Assembly (NCBI GenBank): GCA_025924845.1
Contig: JAICHN010000374.1
Location: 1 to 5,153 of the forward strand
Source of the DNA: Chloroflexota bacterium
GTDB taxonomy: Bacteria > Chloroflexota > UBA5177 > JANWHV01
DNA length: 5,153 bases
Direction of reading: 5' to 3'
Shown here: one piece after another, positions 1-5,153 of the stretch
Layout: each line of letters opens with the position of its first letter
How positions within the stretch are numbered: the stretch's first letter is position 1
Position numbers and translations under genes: made by a program
Notes under the pieces: generated by a model
Database searches by the model: none
What the model was told of the DNA's origin: nothing
The model's input: the letters and a program-made list of their open reading frames with translations, nothing else

Positions 1-189
1 CGTATTCTTCTTGTCGGGAGTGAAGATATACTGAGCCAGCCCCTTGGCGTTGACCAGGAGCTTACCTTCCACGGTCTTCACCAGAGGGGCACCGGCAGAG
101 GTCTTACTGCCGGCGGAGGCGCCCGCGACCCCGGACACCACTAACAGGGGAACGGCGAGCAGCGAGATCAGTCGTGAGGGAGAGCGCAT
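1..189 (-). CDS. Exported protein of the PF03640/COG4315 secreted-repeat family (N-terminal part, runs off the left edge)
   Basis: Only the first 63 codons are in the window; the frame is open to base 1. The start at 189 is preceded by GGAGG with a 6-nt spacer, a good ribosome binding site. Residues 1-6 are a short basic n-region (MRSPSR), about 7-23 are hydrophobic, and Ala-Ser-Ala at 24-26 is a plausible signal peptidase I site, so the product should cross the cytoplasmic membrane. No cysteine is visible, so there is no lipobox in this portion even though the family is often annotated as lipoprotein. After the signal peptide comes a G-K-L-L-V-N-A-K-G stretch followed by Y54-I-F56-T-P-D59, which fits the Yx(FWY)xxD signature of PF03640. 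The function of this family is unknown; members usually carry two to four such repeats, so most of the protein probably lies outside the window. It is divergent from the portal gene. Family call is from motif recognition only. Confidence 0.72.
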   Translation of the reverse strand, partial: MRSPSRLISLLAVPLLVVSGVAGASAGSKTSAGAPLVKTVEGKLLVNAKGLAQYIFTPDKKNT

Positions 190-231
190 GCGATACCTCC
201 ATATGGAATGAGCGCCCGACGGCGCGTCTCA

Positions 232-253
232 AGCCGGAGCACCAAGTCCGGCT
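232..253. repeat. Perfect 7-bp inverted repeat upstream of the secreted-protein gene
   Basis: The arms AGCCGGA (232-238) and TCCGGCT (247-253) are exact reverse complements around an 8-nt spacer. On the minus strand the element sits 43 nt or more before the start codon at 189, just downstream of a weak -10-like TATATC (264-259). It could therefore be an operator for a dimeric regulator or a hairpin at the 5' end of the leader RNA. There is no T-tract on either side, so it does not look like an intrinsic terminator. The structure is visible in the sequence; the regulatory role is inferred. Confidence 0.45.
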
Positions 254-411
254 AGGGAGATATACGCGCCCAGTTACGAGTGGAAGAACCTCGGGCGCGG
301 GTTTGGTTATGCGGATTGCCTGACCCAGCGGCGCCGCCACGGCCGGCAGTGCGGGCGAGCACGACCCCTATCCCTGGGGCTGCTTCGCGGAGCACAGCGG
401 TCATGGTTCCC

Positions 412-439
412 TTGACAGAGCCCATTTTCATGCTATGCT
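412..439 (+). promoter_or_regulatory. Sigma70-type promoter for the portal gene
   Basis: A consensus -35 hexamer TTGACA (412-417) is followed after 16 nt by TATGCT (434-439), which matches the -10 consensus at four of six positions. It is preceded by TG plus one base (431-433), the extended -10 motif. Transcription would begin near 446. That leaves only about 7 nt before the TTG at 453 but about 37 nt before the ATG at 483, which favours the ATG as the real start. It is the strongest promoter-like sequence I found in the window. Confidence 0.6.
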
Positions 440-482
440 GCCTCTACTTTAGTTGAACGCATGTTCTATTATTGGGGGGGCG

Positions 483-1904
483 ATGGCACGGGTACGGCAG
501 ACGACGCGGCGCGGCGCGGGCGCCGCGCGATTAATCGAGGGACTGACCGGCGGCGGGCCGCTCCAGGAAGATCGCTATTGGGGCCGGCTCGCCTCCGGTA
601 CGGAAGAGGATTATTACTGGCGGCGGCTTTCCGATAACTGGTACCAGAAGGATGTGATCCCGAGCACCTACCTCGAGATCCATAATCAGTGCTACGAGGC
701 ATACAACGCCAATCCGCTCGCCAACTACATTATCGAGATCACCACCAACTTCGTGCTGGGGACGGGGATCTCGGTGGCGGCGACCACTCGGAGGGTGCAG
801 CGCCTGCTTGACGCCTTCTGGAACGACTCCGAGAACCACATGGCCACAAGGATGTACAGTCTTTGCACCGAGTTGAGCCTGTACGGCGAGTTATTCGTCC
901 GTTTCTTCGTCAACCCCTTCTCGGGCGCCGTAAAGATCGCCCAGATCGACCCCAGCCTGATCGACCAGATTGAGACCGATCCCGATAATATCGAGCGGGC
1001 GCGCCGCTTCCATCAGCGTCCAGTCGGGCTGGCCGGCGAGTTGCGGAGTGCCGCGGCGCCGTTGAGCGGCATCCAAGCGCCCGTGCCCGATCCGCTGCCG
1101 GGGGGCGCGGGCTACCCGGGCGACGCGGCCATGGACGGCGTCTGGTACGAGGCGGGACGCGAGGTGGTTCAGTTCAAGATCAATAGCGTGAGCAACGCCA
1201 AACGGGGCAAGAGCGACCTGGCCACGTTGCTGCCCTGGTTGCGCCGCTACAAGGATTGGTTGACCGATAGGGTGCGGATCAACAAATACAAGGGGGCCTT
1301 TCTCTGGGATATCCAGCTCAGCGGCGCGGACGCCAAGACGATCGACCGGAAGCGAATGCAGTATGCCTATCCCCCTGATCCGGGCAGCATCATCGTACAC
1401 AACGACTCGGAGCAGTGGAGCGCCGTGCAACCGAAGATCGAGGCTGGCGATGCCGAGGCGGACGGGAGGGCGATCAAAATGATGATTGCCATGGGGGCGG
1501 GACTACCCGAGCATTATCTGGCCGAGGGCGGCAACGTGAACCGCGCTACGGCGGCCGAGATGGGGCTGCCCACCTTCCGCAAGTTCCAACGCCGCCAGGA
1601 TACCTTTGGCCTGGTCATTCGTGCCCTCCTCGACCGGGTGCTGGAGGAAGCGACGACCGCCGGTATGCTGCCCGCCGGGGTGGATCGCTCCTACCGGGTG
1701 ATTTTCCCCGAGCTGACTCCCGATGACAACGGCGGATTGGCGGCCGCCGCGAGCGCCCTGACCCCGGCCCTACTCAGCGCCCACCAGGCGGGCTGGGTGA
1801 GCACGGAGACGGCGATGCGCCTGTTCTACGCCATGACCGGCCAGGAGATCAATGTCGCCGAGGAGTTGGAGCGGATCGCGCGGGAGCGGGGGAGCACGGG
1901 GTAA
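483..1904 (+). CDS. Phage portal protein (solitary)
   Basis: Encodes 473 residues from ATG 483; the frame also opens at TTG 453, which would add ten residues. A G7 run (474-480) two bases before the ATG may serve as a degenerate ribosome binding site. Portal proteins form the dodecameric ring at one capsid vertex through which DNA is packaged. The call rests on overall resemblance: a tyrosine/tryptophan-rich N-terminus (about 31-65), the NPLANYIIEITTNFVLGTG block (77-95), an FWND...LYGELFVRFFVN segment (112-144), an IDPS..D.I..DPDNIE strand pair (155-171), an S-N-A-K-R-G-K-S-D loop (237-245), a long helical stretch, and MGAGLPEHYLAEGGNVNRAT (337-356) near the wing/stem end. Total length is normal for the family, with no frameshift. 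Residues about 179-222 form a Pro/Gly/Ala-rich insert. The usual neighbours (large terminase, protease, major capsid) are absent on both sides, so this is a lone gene: a prophage remnant, a domesticated gene, or a misplaced assembly piece. Family call is confident, role is not. Confidence 0.85.
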   Translation: MARVRQTTRRGAGAARLIEGLTGGGPLQEDRYWGRLASGTEEDYYWRRLSDNWYQKDVIPSTYLEIHNQCYEAYNANPLANYIIEITTNFVLGTGISVAATTRRVQRLLDAFWNDSENHMATRMYSLCTELSLYGELFVRFFVNPFSGAVKIAQIDPSLIDQIETDPDNIERARRFHQRPVGLAGELRSAAAPLSGIQAPVPDPLPGGAGYPGDAAMDGVWYEAGREVVQFKINSVSNAKRGKSDLATLLPWLRRYKDWLTDRVRINKYKGAFLWDIQLSGADAKTIDRKRMQYAYPPDPGSIIVHNDSEQWSAVQPKIEAGDAEADGRAIKMMIAMGAGLPEHYLAEGGNVNRATAAEMGLPTFRKFQRRQDTFGLVIRALLDRVLEEATTAGMLPAGVDRSYRVIFPELTPDDNGGLAAAASALTPALLSAHQAGWVSTETAMRLFYAMTGQEINVAEELERIARERGSTG

Positions 1905-1922
1905 CCGGCCGTTATGCCCTTT
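1898..1922 (+). terminator. Weak terminator-like hairpin at the end of the portal gene
   Basis: GGGGTAAC (1898-1905) can pair with GTTATGCCC (1911-1919), giving eight pairs including one G-U and one bulged G, with a 5-nt loop (1906-1910). It is followed by only TTT (1920-1922). It overlaps the TAA stop codon and lies in the 22-bp gap between two convergent genes, where a terminator is expected. The short T-run makes this a weak candidate. No T-tract follows it on the minus strand. Confidence 0.27.
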
Positions 1923-1926
1923 CACC

Positions 1927-2508
1927 TCACTCCTCGGCGTTTCTTCGCGGCAGGGCATCCTGGAAGACCGCCATGCGCTTCCAGTCCGGCTCCGGCGGAA
2001 CATAGCCCCGCCGCGGCGCGTACACCGAGTGGTTCACGAGTTGCATGGAGTGGACATAGCGCGGGCAGTTGGGAAAGATGCTCCCGACCTCCAGTCGCAC
2101 GATGAGCTGGGCTCCCGGATACCGCTCGAGCAGCGGATCGTCGTAGGACATCATTGCCGCCCCGTGGACCCGCAGGCGGTTTGGACGTTCGAAGTCAATG
2201 AACAGCAGCGCCACCCGTGGACGCAGTAGAATATTGCCCAAGCTGCGAAACATCCCGTTCCCATCGTAGTCGGGGAAGGCCAACGTCTTCTCGTTCAGCA
2301 CCCGGACGAATCCCGGCATACCGCCCTTATAGGAACAATCAGGGCTGCCCCCGGGATCAATGGTGGCCAGAAAGAACATGCGGCAACCTTCGATGAAGGC
2401 GCGATCATCCTCCGTGAAGGCGTCGTGAAGCGTGACCTTTTCGAGGCGATCGGCTATCCGACGACTATCGAAGCGATCCTGCAAATGGCGTGAACCCTCG
2501 TGGTACAT
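1927..2508 (-). CDS. Pyridoxamine 5'-phosphate oxidase-like FMN-binding split-barrel protein (COG3576-like)
   Basis: Encodes 193 residues; the start at 2508 has GAGG five bases upstream within GAGGGAGCC. The core F45-F-L-A-T-I-D-P-G-G-S-P-D (45-57), followed by K-G-G-M-P-G-F-V-R-V (61-70), F-P-D-Y-D-G-N-G-M (78-86) and S-L-G-N-I (89-93), is the signature of the PNPOx-like FMN-binding split barrel. The C-terminal I-F-P-N-C-P-R-Y-V-H (144-153) and a late P-D-W-K (174-177) are typical of the predicted flavin-nucleotide-binding subgroup. The name reflects the fold: these proteins are generally not true pyridoxamine phosphate oxidases, and many are uncharacterised or act as FMN- or F420-dependent reductases. 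No signal peptide or membrane segment is seen, so it is probably cytoplasmic. It is the last gene of the minus-strand cluster, 84 nt after the FAD oxidase. Its substrate cannot be read from the sequence. Confidence 0.87.
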   Translation of the reverse strand: MYHEGSRHLQDRFDSRRIADRLEKVTLHDAFTEDDRAFIEGCRMFFLATIDPGGSPDCSYKGGMPGFVRVLNEKTLAFPDYDGNGMFRSLGNILLRPRVALLFIDFERPNRLRVHGAAMMSYDDPLLERYPGAQLIVRLEVGSIFPNCPRYVHSMQLVNHSVYAPRRGYVPPEPDWKRMAVFQDALPRRNAEE

Positions 2509-2592
2509 GGCTCCCTCACTCGTCCCAGGTCCGTACGCTGACCTGCCCGACTGTTCTTGTGATTCTCCCTGTCGAAGGAAGGCGACCTACGT

Positions 2593-4002
2593 TCAGGAAA
2601 TCGTGGGCCGGATATTCTGGTTGACGTGGAATAGGTTGCCGGGGTCATATTTATTCTTGATCTGGACGAGGCGCTCATAGTTGTCGCGGTAGGCTGCCTT
2701 CACCGTTTCCTGGCCCTCATCCATGATCATATTCACGTAGGCGCCGCCCGCCGAGTGGGGATGCAGGGCGGCCCAGTAGTCCCGAGCCCACTGGATCAGG
2801 CGCTGGTTGTTGGCCGGGTCGGGATCGACGCCAACCATGACCTCGGCAAAGTCGGCATCGCGGAAGCTGAACGCCGTATCGTTGCGGCCGACCCGATGCG
2901 CGGCGCCGTTGATCGGATAGATATGCATGGTGGAAAACATGGTCGGGAGTTGGGGGCCATGTTCCGTATGCAGGTCAATAGCCGCGTCGGACAATTCATT
3001 GAAGAAGTCGGCCTTCCAATACCATTGCATGCCCGCGGGATAGAGCGCGTCAAACATGCTCTGCAGGGCCGGCCAGGGAATCGGGCCCGCGTAATCCATG
3101 GTAGGTGGCCCAAAGGCGCGAATCTCCTGGAACGCGGCATTCGCCTGCTCCATGGGGCCGGTATAGCACCAGACAATGACACACATCTTGGTCATGTGCA
3201 GATGCTCGGGGAACATGGGCGCGGGAGGCACCGTGACAAAGCCGAACCAGCCGTTGATGTTCTCCGGCGCGGACAGAATGAACTCGCGCCAGAACTTCAG
3301 CAGGTCCGCCGCGGCCTCAATGGGCCAGAATATCGGCCCGCCGTAGACGGTACCGATCGGATGCAGCTTGAAGAGGAACGAGGTGACCACACCGAAGTTG
3401 CCGCCGCCTCCGCGCACCGCCCAGAAGAGGTCGGCATTATGATCGTGATCGGCGGTGACGAAGCTTCCATCGGCAAGGACCACGTCGACGCCGAGCAGGT
3501 TATCGATCGTCAGACCGTAGCCGCGCGCCAGATAGCCGATGCCGCCGCCCAGAGTGAGGCCGCCTACTCCGGTCGTGGATAGGAAGCCGCTGGGCGTGGC
3601 GAGGCCGAAGGGGTGGGTCGCGTGATCGACCTCACCCCAGGTGCAGCCGCCCTGTACCCTCACGGTCCGCGCCGCCGGGTCAACGCGCGTGCCCTTCATG
3701 GGCGAGAGGTCGATGACCAAGCCCTCGTCACAGGTGCCCAGGCCCCCTCCATTGTGGCCGCCGCCGCGGACCGCGAGCGTCAACATGTGTTCGCGAGCGA
3801 AGTTCACGGCGGCAATAACATCGGCCGTGTCCACGCAGCGCGCGATGGCGCCGGGCTGCTTGTCGATCATGCCGTTGTAGACGCGGCGAGCGGCGTCATA
3901 CCCCTCGTCGCCGGGTAGAATCAGGCTGCCGCGCAGGCTCGCCTTTAGCTTGGCGATCGCGGACTCGTCAAGGACCGTGGGCTTCGTCGCGGACTGAATC
4001 AT
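2593..4002 (-). CDS. FAD-dependent oxidase of the berberine-bridge-enzyme-like family
   Basis: Encodes 469 residues from the ATG at 4002. GGAAGGGG about nine bases upstream lies in the 19-nt gap after the cupin stop and decides this start; a longer frame opening at 4071 would overlap the cupin. An N-terminal PCMH-type FAD-binding domain spans about residues 45-220. Within it, R-G-G-G-H-N (79-84) carries the histidine (H83) expected to bind FAD covalently, followed by G-C-T-W-G-E-V-D (119-126), G-V-G-G-L-T-L-G-G-G-I-G (145-156) and A-V-R-G-G-G-G-N-F-G (195-204). The substrate domain follows, and the C-terminal BBE domain ends with Y-D-P-G-N-L-F-H-V-N-Q-N-I (452-464). Length is normal. The family uses O2 to oxidise alcohols, sugars or alkaloid-like substrates, releasing H2O2; the substrate here is unknown. 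The second cysteine attachment site seen in bicovalent relatives appears replaced by Leu141. No signal peptide is evident. Tightly coupled to the upstream cupin gene, so probably one transcript. Confidence 0.95.
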   Translation of the reverse strand: MIQSATKPTVLDESAIAKLKASLRGSLILPGDEGYDAARRVYNGMIDKQPGAIARCVDTADVIAAVNFAREHMLTLAVRGGGHNGGGLGTCDEGLVIDLSPMKGTRVDPAARTVRVQGGCTWGEVDHATHPFGLATPSGFLSTTGVGGLTLGGGIGYLARGYGLTIDNLLGVDVVLADGSFVTADHDHNADLFWAVRGGGGNFGVVTSFLFKLHPIGTVYGGPIFWPIEAAADLLKFWREFILSAPENINGWFGFVTVPPAPMFPEHLHMTKMCVIVWCYTGPMEQANAAFQEIRAFGPPTMDYAGPIPWPALQSMFDALYPAGMQWYWKADFFNELSDAAIDLHTEHGPQLPTMFSTMHIYPINGAAHRVGRNDTAFSFRDADFAEVMVGVDPDPANNQRLIQWARDYWAALHPHSAGGAYVNMIMDEGQETVKAAYRDNYERLVQIKNKYDPGNLFHVNQNIRPTIS

Positions 4003-4021
4003 GGTTTTACGCCCCTTCCCA

Positions 4022-4387
4022 CTACTTCGCGTACTGATCGGCGCCGGCGAAATCGAGGAACACGCACGCATCGTCTCCCACGATCCATGCGTCGTGCCCC
4101 GGCGGGATCACCGCCGCGTCGCCCGGGCCGAGTTCTTCCTCCGTGCCGTCGTCCATCACGACGTGCATGCGTCCAGACAGCACGTAGCCTACATGGCGCA
4201 CTCGGCAACTCTCGGTCATGGCCAGCGGCTTGACACATTCGGACCACTTCCATCCAGGCTCGAAGGTGCCTTTGCCCGCGGTCACCTCGCCGAGGCTGAC
4301 CACTTCAATCTTGCCTTTGGCGAATGCCCGTGTTTCGTCCGGAGAACCAAGGTTCTTGTGTATGACGGTTCTGCTTGCCGTGGCCAT
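4022..4387 (-). CDS. Small single-domain cupin protein
   Basis: Encodes 121 residues; the start at 4387 has a strong GGGAGG seven to eight bases upstream. The cupin barrel is recognised from F42-E-P-G-W-K-W-S (42-49), then C61-R-V-R-H65-V-G-Y-V-L-S-G-R-M-H-V (61-76) and the second motif G-P-G-D-A-A-V-I-P-P-G-H98-D-A-W (87-101). The first motif departs from the classic HxH form: C61 and H65 stand where metal ligands are expected, so metal binding is possible but not certain. Single-domain cupins of this length act as small enzymes, as sugar or metabolite binding proteins, or as regulatory partners, and nothing here discriminates between these. It is the first gene of the minus-strand cluster, with the FAD oxidase starting 19 nt after its stop, which suggests a shared substrate or pathway. 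Its promoter should lie in the divergent intergenic region to the right, but I see no convincing -35/-10 pair there for this strand. Confidence 0.92.
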   Translation of the reverse strand: MATASRTVIHKNLGSPDETRAFAKGKIEVVSLGEVTAGKGTFEPGWKWSECVKPLAMTESCRVRHVGYVLSGRMHVVMDDGTEEELGPGDAAVIPPGHDAWIVGDDACVFLDFAGADQYAK

Positions 4388-4455
4388 ATTTTTTCCTCCC
4401 TCGCGGTTTGTCGCCTACCCATTAAGCACCGCCTCGCCCGTCGGGAACACGAAAA

Positions 4456-4473
4456 ACTACCACGCGACTACCA
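4456..4473. repeat. Direct heptamer repeat ACTACCA with 11-bp period
   Basis: Two exact copies of ACTACCA (4456-4462 and 4467-4473) are separated by CGCG, placing them one helical turn apart on the same face of DNA. Tandem direct repeats with this period are known operators for some regulators, SARP-type activators for example, but the neighbouring regulator has a different kind of HTH domain. No third copy is found at the next expected positions on either side. Only two short copies exist, so chance is possible. Confidence 0.35.
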
Positions 4474-4548
4474 TTTTCGCTTCCATATCACGTGGGACCA
4501 TATCGCATTGAACATGCATTCGGCAGTATGATAAGCGGTAACATCACT

Positions 4549-4578
4549 CGGCTTGAAGCCGGCCCTGGTCCTAGCCGG
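4549..4578 (+). promoter_or_regulatory. Mutually exclusive short hairpins in the regulator leader
   Basis: CGGCT (4549-4553) can pair with AGCCG at 4557-4561 (3-nt loop) or with the second AGCCG at 4573-4577. CCGGC (4559-4563) can instead pair with GCCGG (4574-4578). The structures overlap and cannot all form. They end five bases before the GGAAGG ribosome binding site (4583-4588) of the regulator gene, so they could influence its translation. The stems are only five base pairs, which in GC-rich DNA is weak evidence. Confidence 0.25.
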
Positions 4579-4596
4579 GAATGGAAGGTAGCTGAC

Positions 4597-5153
4597 ATGA
4601 ATAGTGATGAACCAGCCTCCTTTGCCGATCTGCTCAGGCAATTTCGCCGCATGGCCGATCTCACCCAGGAGGAATTGGCCGAACGCGCCCATCTGAGTAC
4701 CCGTGCGATCAGCGCTCTGGAGCAAGGTCGGAATCACGGCCCGCGAAGAGATACGATTGCCTTGCTGGCCGAGGCGCTCGCCCTCGGCCCCGACCACCGT
4801 GCCCAGTTTAGGGCCGCTGCTCGCGCCGTTCGCGCCCATGAGACGCTCCGCGCCGTCGAGGACGGCGCACCCGAGCCGGAGCACCTCCACAATCTGCCGC
4901 TGACCTTGACCAGTTTCGTGGGCCGCGAATCACAGCGATCCGGGGTGCGCCGACTGCTTCAGCGGTCCCCGACGGATGGCGGGTACCGCCTGGTGACTCT
5001 CACCGGGGCCGCGGGCACCGGCAAGACTCGTCTTGGGCTACAGGTGGCCACCGACCTGATCGCGGCGTACCGGGATGGGGTCTGGCTGGTGGAACTGGCG
5101 TCGCTCTCGGACCACGCCTTGTTGCCCAGGGCGGTGGCCGGCGTGGTGGGTAG
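4597..5153 (+). CDS. XRE-type HTH / NB-ARC (STAND) ATPase transcriptional regulator, N-terminal part
   Basis: The first 185 codons are present and the frame is open at the right edge. ATG 4597 is preceded by GGAAGG (4583-4588) with an 8-nt spacer and keeps the whole DNA-binding domain; the next in-frame ATG (residue 19) would cut into it. Residues about 9-72 are an XRE/Cro-like helix-turn-helix (LLRQFR...LTQEELAERAHLSTRAISALEQG). A linker leads to L102-T-L-T-S-F-V-G-R-E111, the family's junction motif. Then comes R131-L-V-T-L-T-G, with the P-loop G-A-A-G-T-G-K-T at 137-144, and D160-G-V-W-L-V-E-L-A-S-L-S-D (160-172). In this family the ATPase is followed by TPR-like sensor repeats, expected beyond the window, and the full protein is usually 700 residues or more. 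Such proteins are thought to switch state on ligand and ATP binding to control transcription. It is divergent from the cupin-oxidase cluster and is a candidate regulator of it; that link is inference. Confidence 0.93.
   Translation, partial: MNSDEPASFADLLRQFRRMADLTQEELAERAHLSTRAISALEQGRNHGPRRDTIALLAEALALGPDHRAQFRAAARAVRAHETLRAVEDGAPEPEHLHNLPLTLTSFVGRESQRSGVRRLLQRSPTDGGYRLVTLTGAAGTGKTRLGLQVATDLIAAYRDGVWLVELASLSDHALLPRAVAGVVG

Larger units (their letters stand above)
4388..4596. promoter_or_regulatory. Divergent intergenic region between the cupin gene and the HTH-STAND regulator
   Basis: This 209-bp stretch must hold the promoters of both flanking genes. Toward the regulator there is a good -10-like TATGAT (4527-4532), but the best -35-like TTGAAC (4508-4513) is only 13 nt away, too close for a standard promoter, so the assignment is weak. 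Two direct repeats stand out: ACTACCA at 4456-4462 and 4467-4473 (11-bp period), and CCATATC at 4483-4489 and 4498-4504 (15-bp period), with a CACGTG palindrome (4489-4494) between the latter. These are candidate binding sites for a regulator controlling both directions. The leader part holds AGCCGG twice (see separate entry). The role as a shared control region is inferred from gene orientation. Confidence 0.5.

Noticed and set aside
365..394. Short GC-rich stems (CCCC/GGGG and TGCT/AGCA) upstream of the portal promoter
   Set aside because: Stems of four to five pairs in GC-rich sequence, no T-run, and no relation to a gene end.
453..482. TTG start at 453 for the portal protein
   Set aside because: It would leave only about 7 nt after the predicted transcription start and has no ribosome binding site. 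ATG 483 fits the promoter better.
891..1430. Minus-strand open frame of 179 codons within the portal gene
   Set aside because: Shadow of the portal frame; no recognisable domain.
2526..2545. Six-bp stem (CAGGTC/GACCTG, 8-nt loop) between the FAD oxidase and the FMN-binding protein genes
   Set aside because: No T-tract on either strand, so not an intrinsic terminator. A 6-bp stem alone is weak evidence for an operator.
2755..3582. Long open frame of 275 codons on the plus strand, antisense to the FAD oxidase
   Set aside because: Its composition (rich in Arg, Gly, Val, His) and lack of any recognisable motif are typical of the antisense shadow of a GC-rich gene. The minus-strand oxidase in the same place is unmistakable.
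4003..4071. Longer FAD oxidase starting at 4071
   Set aside because: The extra 23 residues overlap the cupin gene and look like out-of-frame translation. The ATG at 4002 has a ribosome binding site in the gap.
4001..4531. Plus-strand open frame of 176 codons across the cupin and the intergenic region
   Set aside because: Antisense to a clear cupin gene with a strong ribosome binding site; no family features and no good ribosome binding site of its own.
4508..4532. TTGAAC / TATGAT as a sigma70 promoter for the regulator
   Set aside because: The spacer is only 13 nt, well short of 16-18. The TATGAT may still act as a -10 with an unrecognised -35.
4468..4890. Minus-strand open frame of 140 codons opposite the start of the regulator
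   Set aside because: Antisense to the conserved HTH domain of the regulator; sequence shows no family features.

Overview
The window is GC-rich bacterial DNA. The best taxonomic clue is the gene at the right edge. It joins a helix-turn-helix domain to an NB-ARC/STAND-type ATPase through an LTSFVGRE block and an RLVTLTG..GTGKTRL block, an architecture especially common in Chloroflexota (Thermomicrobia-like lineages) and also found in Actinobacteria. I infer a Chloroflexota-like or actinobacterial chromosome. This rests on protein style only, with no marker gene.

Layout. At the left edge (1-189, minus) is the N-terminus of an exported protein with the Yx(FWY)xxD signature of the PF03640/COG4315 'secreted repeat' family. 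A divergent intergenic region follows (190-482). It holds a perfect 7-bp inverted repeat in front of the secreted-protein gene and a good sigma70-type promoter (TTGACA-N16-TATGCT with an extended -10) pointing right. That promoter drives a complete phage-type portal protein gene (483-1904, plus). No terminase, protease, capsid or integrase gene accompanies it. It converges, 22 bp apart, on the end of a minus-strand cluster.

That cluster reads right to left: a small cupin (4387-4022), a berberine-bridge-type FAD-dependent oxidase (4002-2593) only 19 nt downstream, then a COG3576-like FMN-binding split-barrel protein of the pyridoxamine 5'-phosphate oxidase superfamily (2508-1927) after an 84-nt gap. 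The first two are almost certainly co-transcribed, and the third probably is. Divergent from the cupin, across a 209-bp intergenic region, lies the start of the HTH-STAND regulator (4597 to the right edge, plus). The intergenic region contains two short direct repeats, one with an 11-bp period, and a small set of competing hairpins in the regulator's leader.

Reading of the whole: a small flavin/redox gene set with a candidate divergent regulator, next to an apparently solitary portal gene. The enzymes are each of recognisable families but their substrates cannot be read from sequence. The most unusual item is the intact portal gene with its own promoter outside any visible phage module. Nothing here proves a new system. 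No tRNA, rRNA, CRISPR array or insertion sequence was seen.
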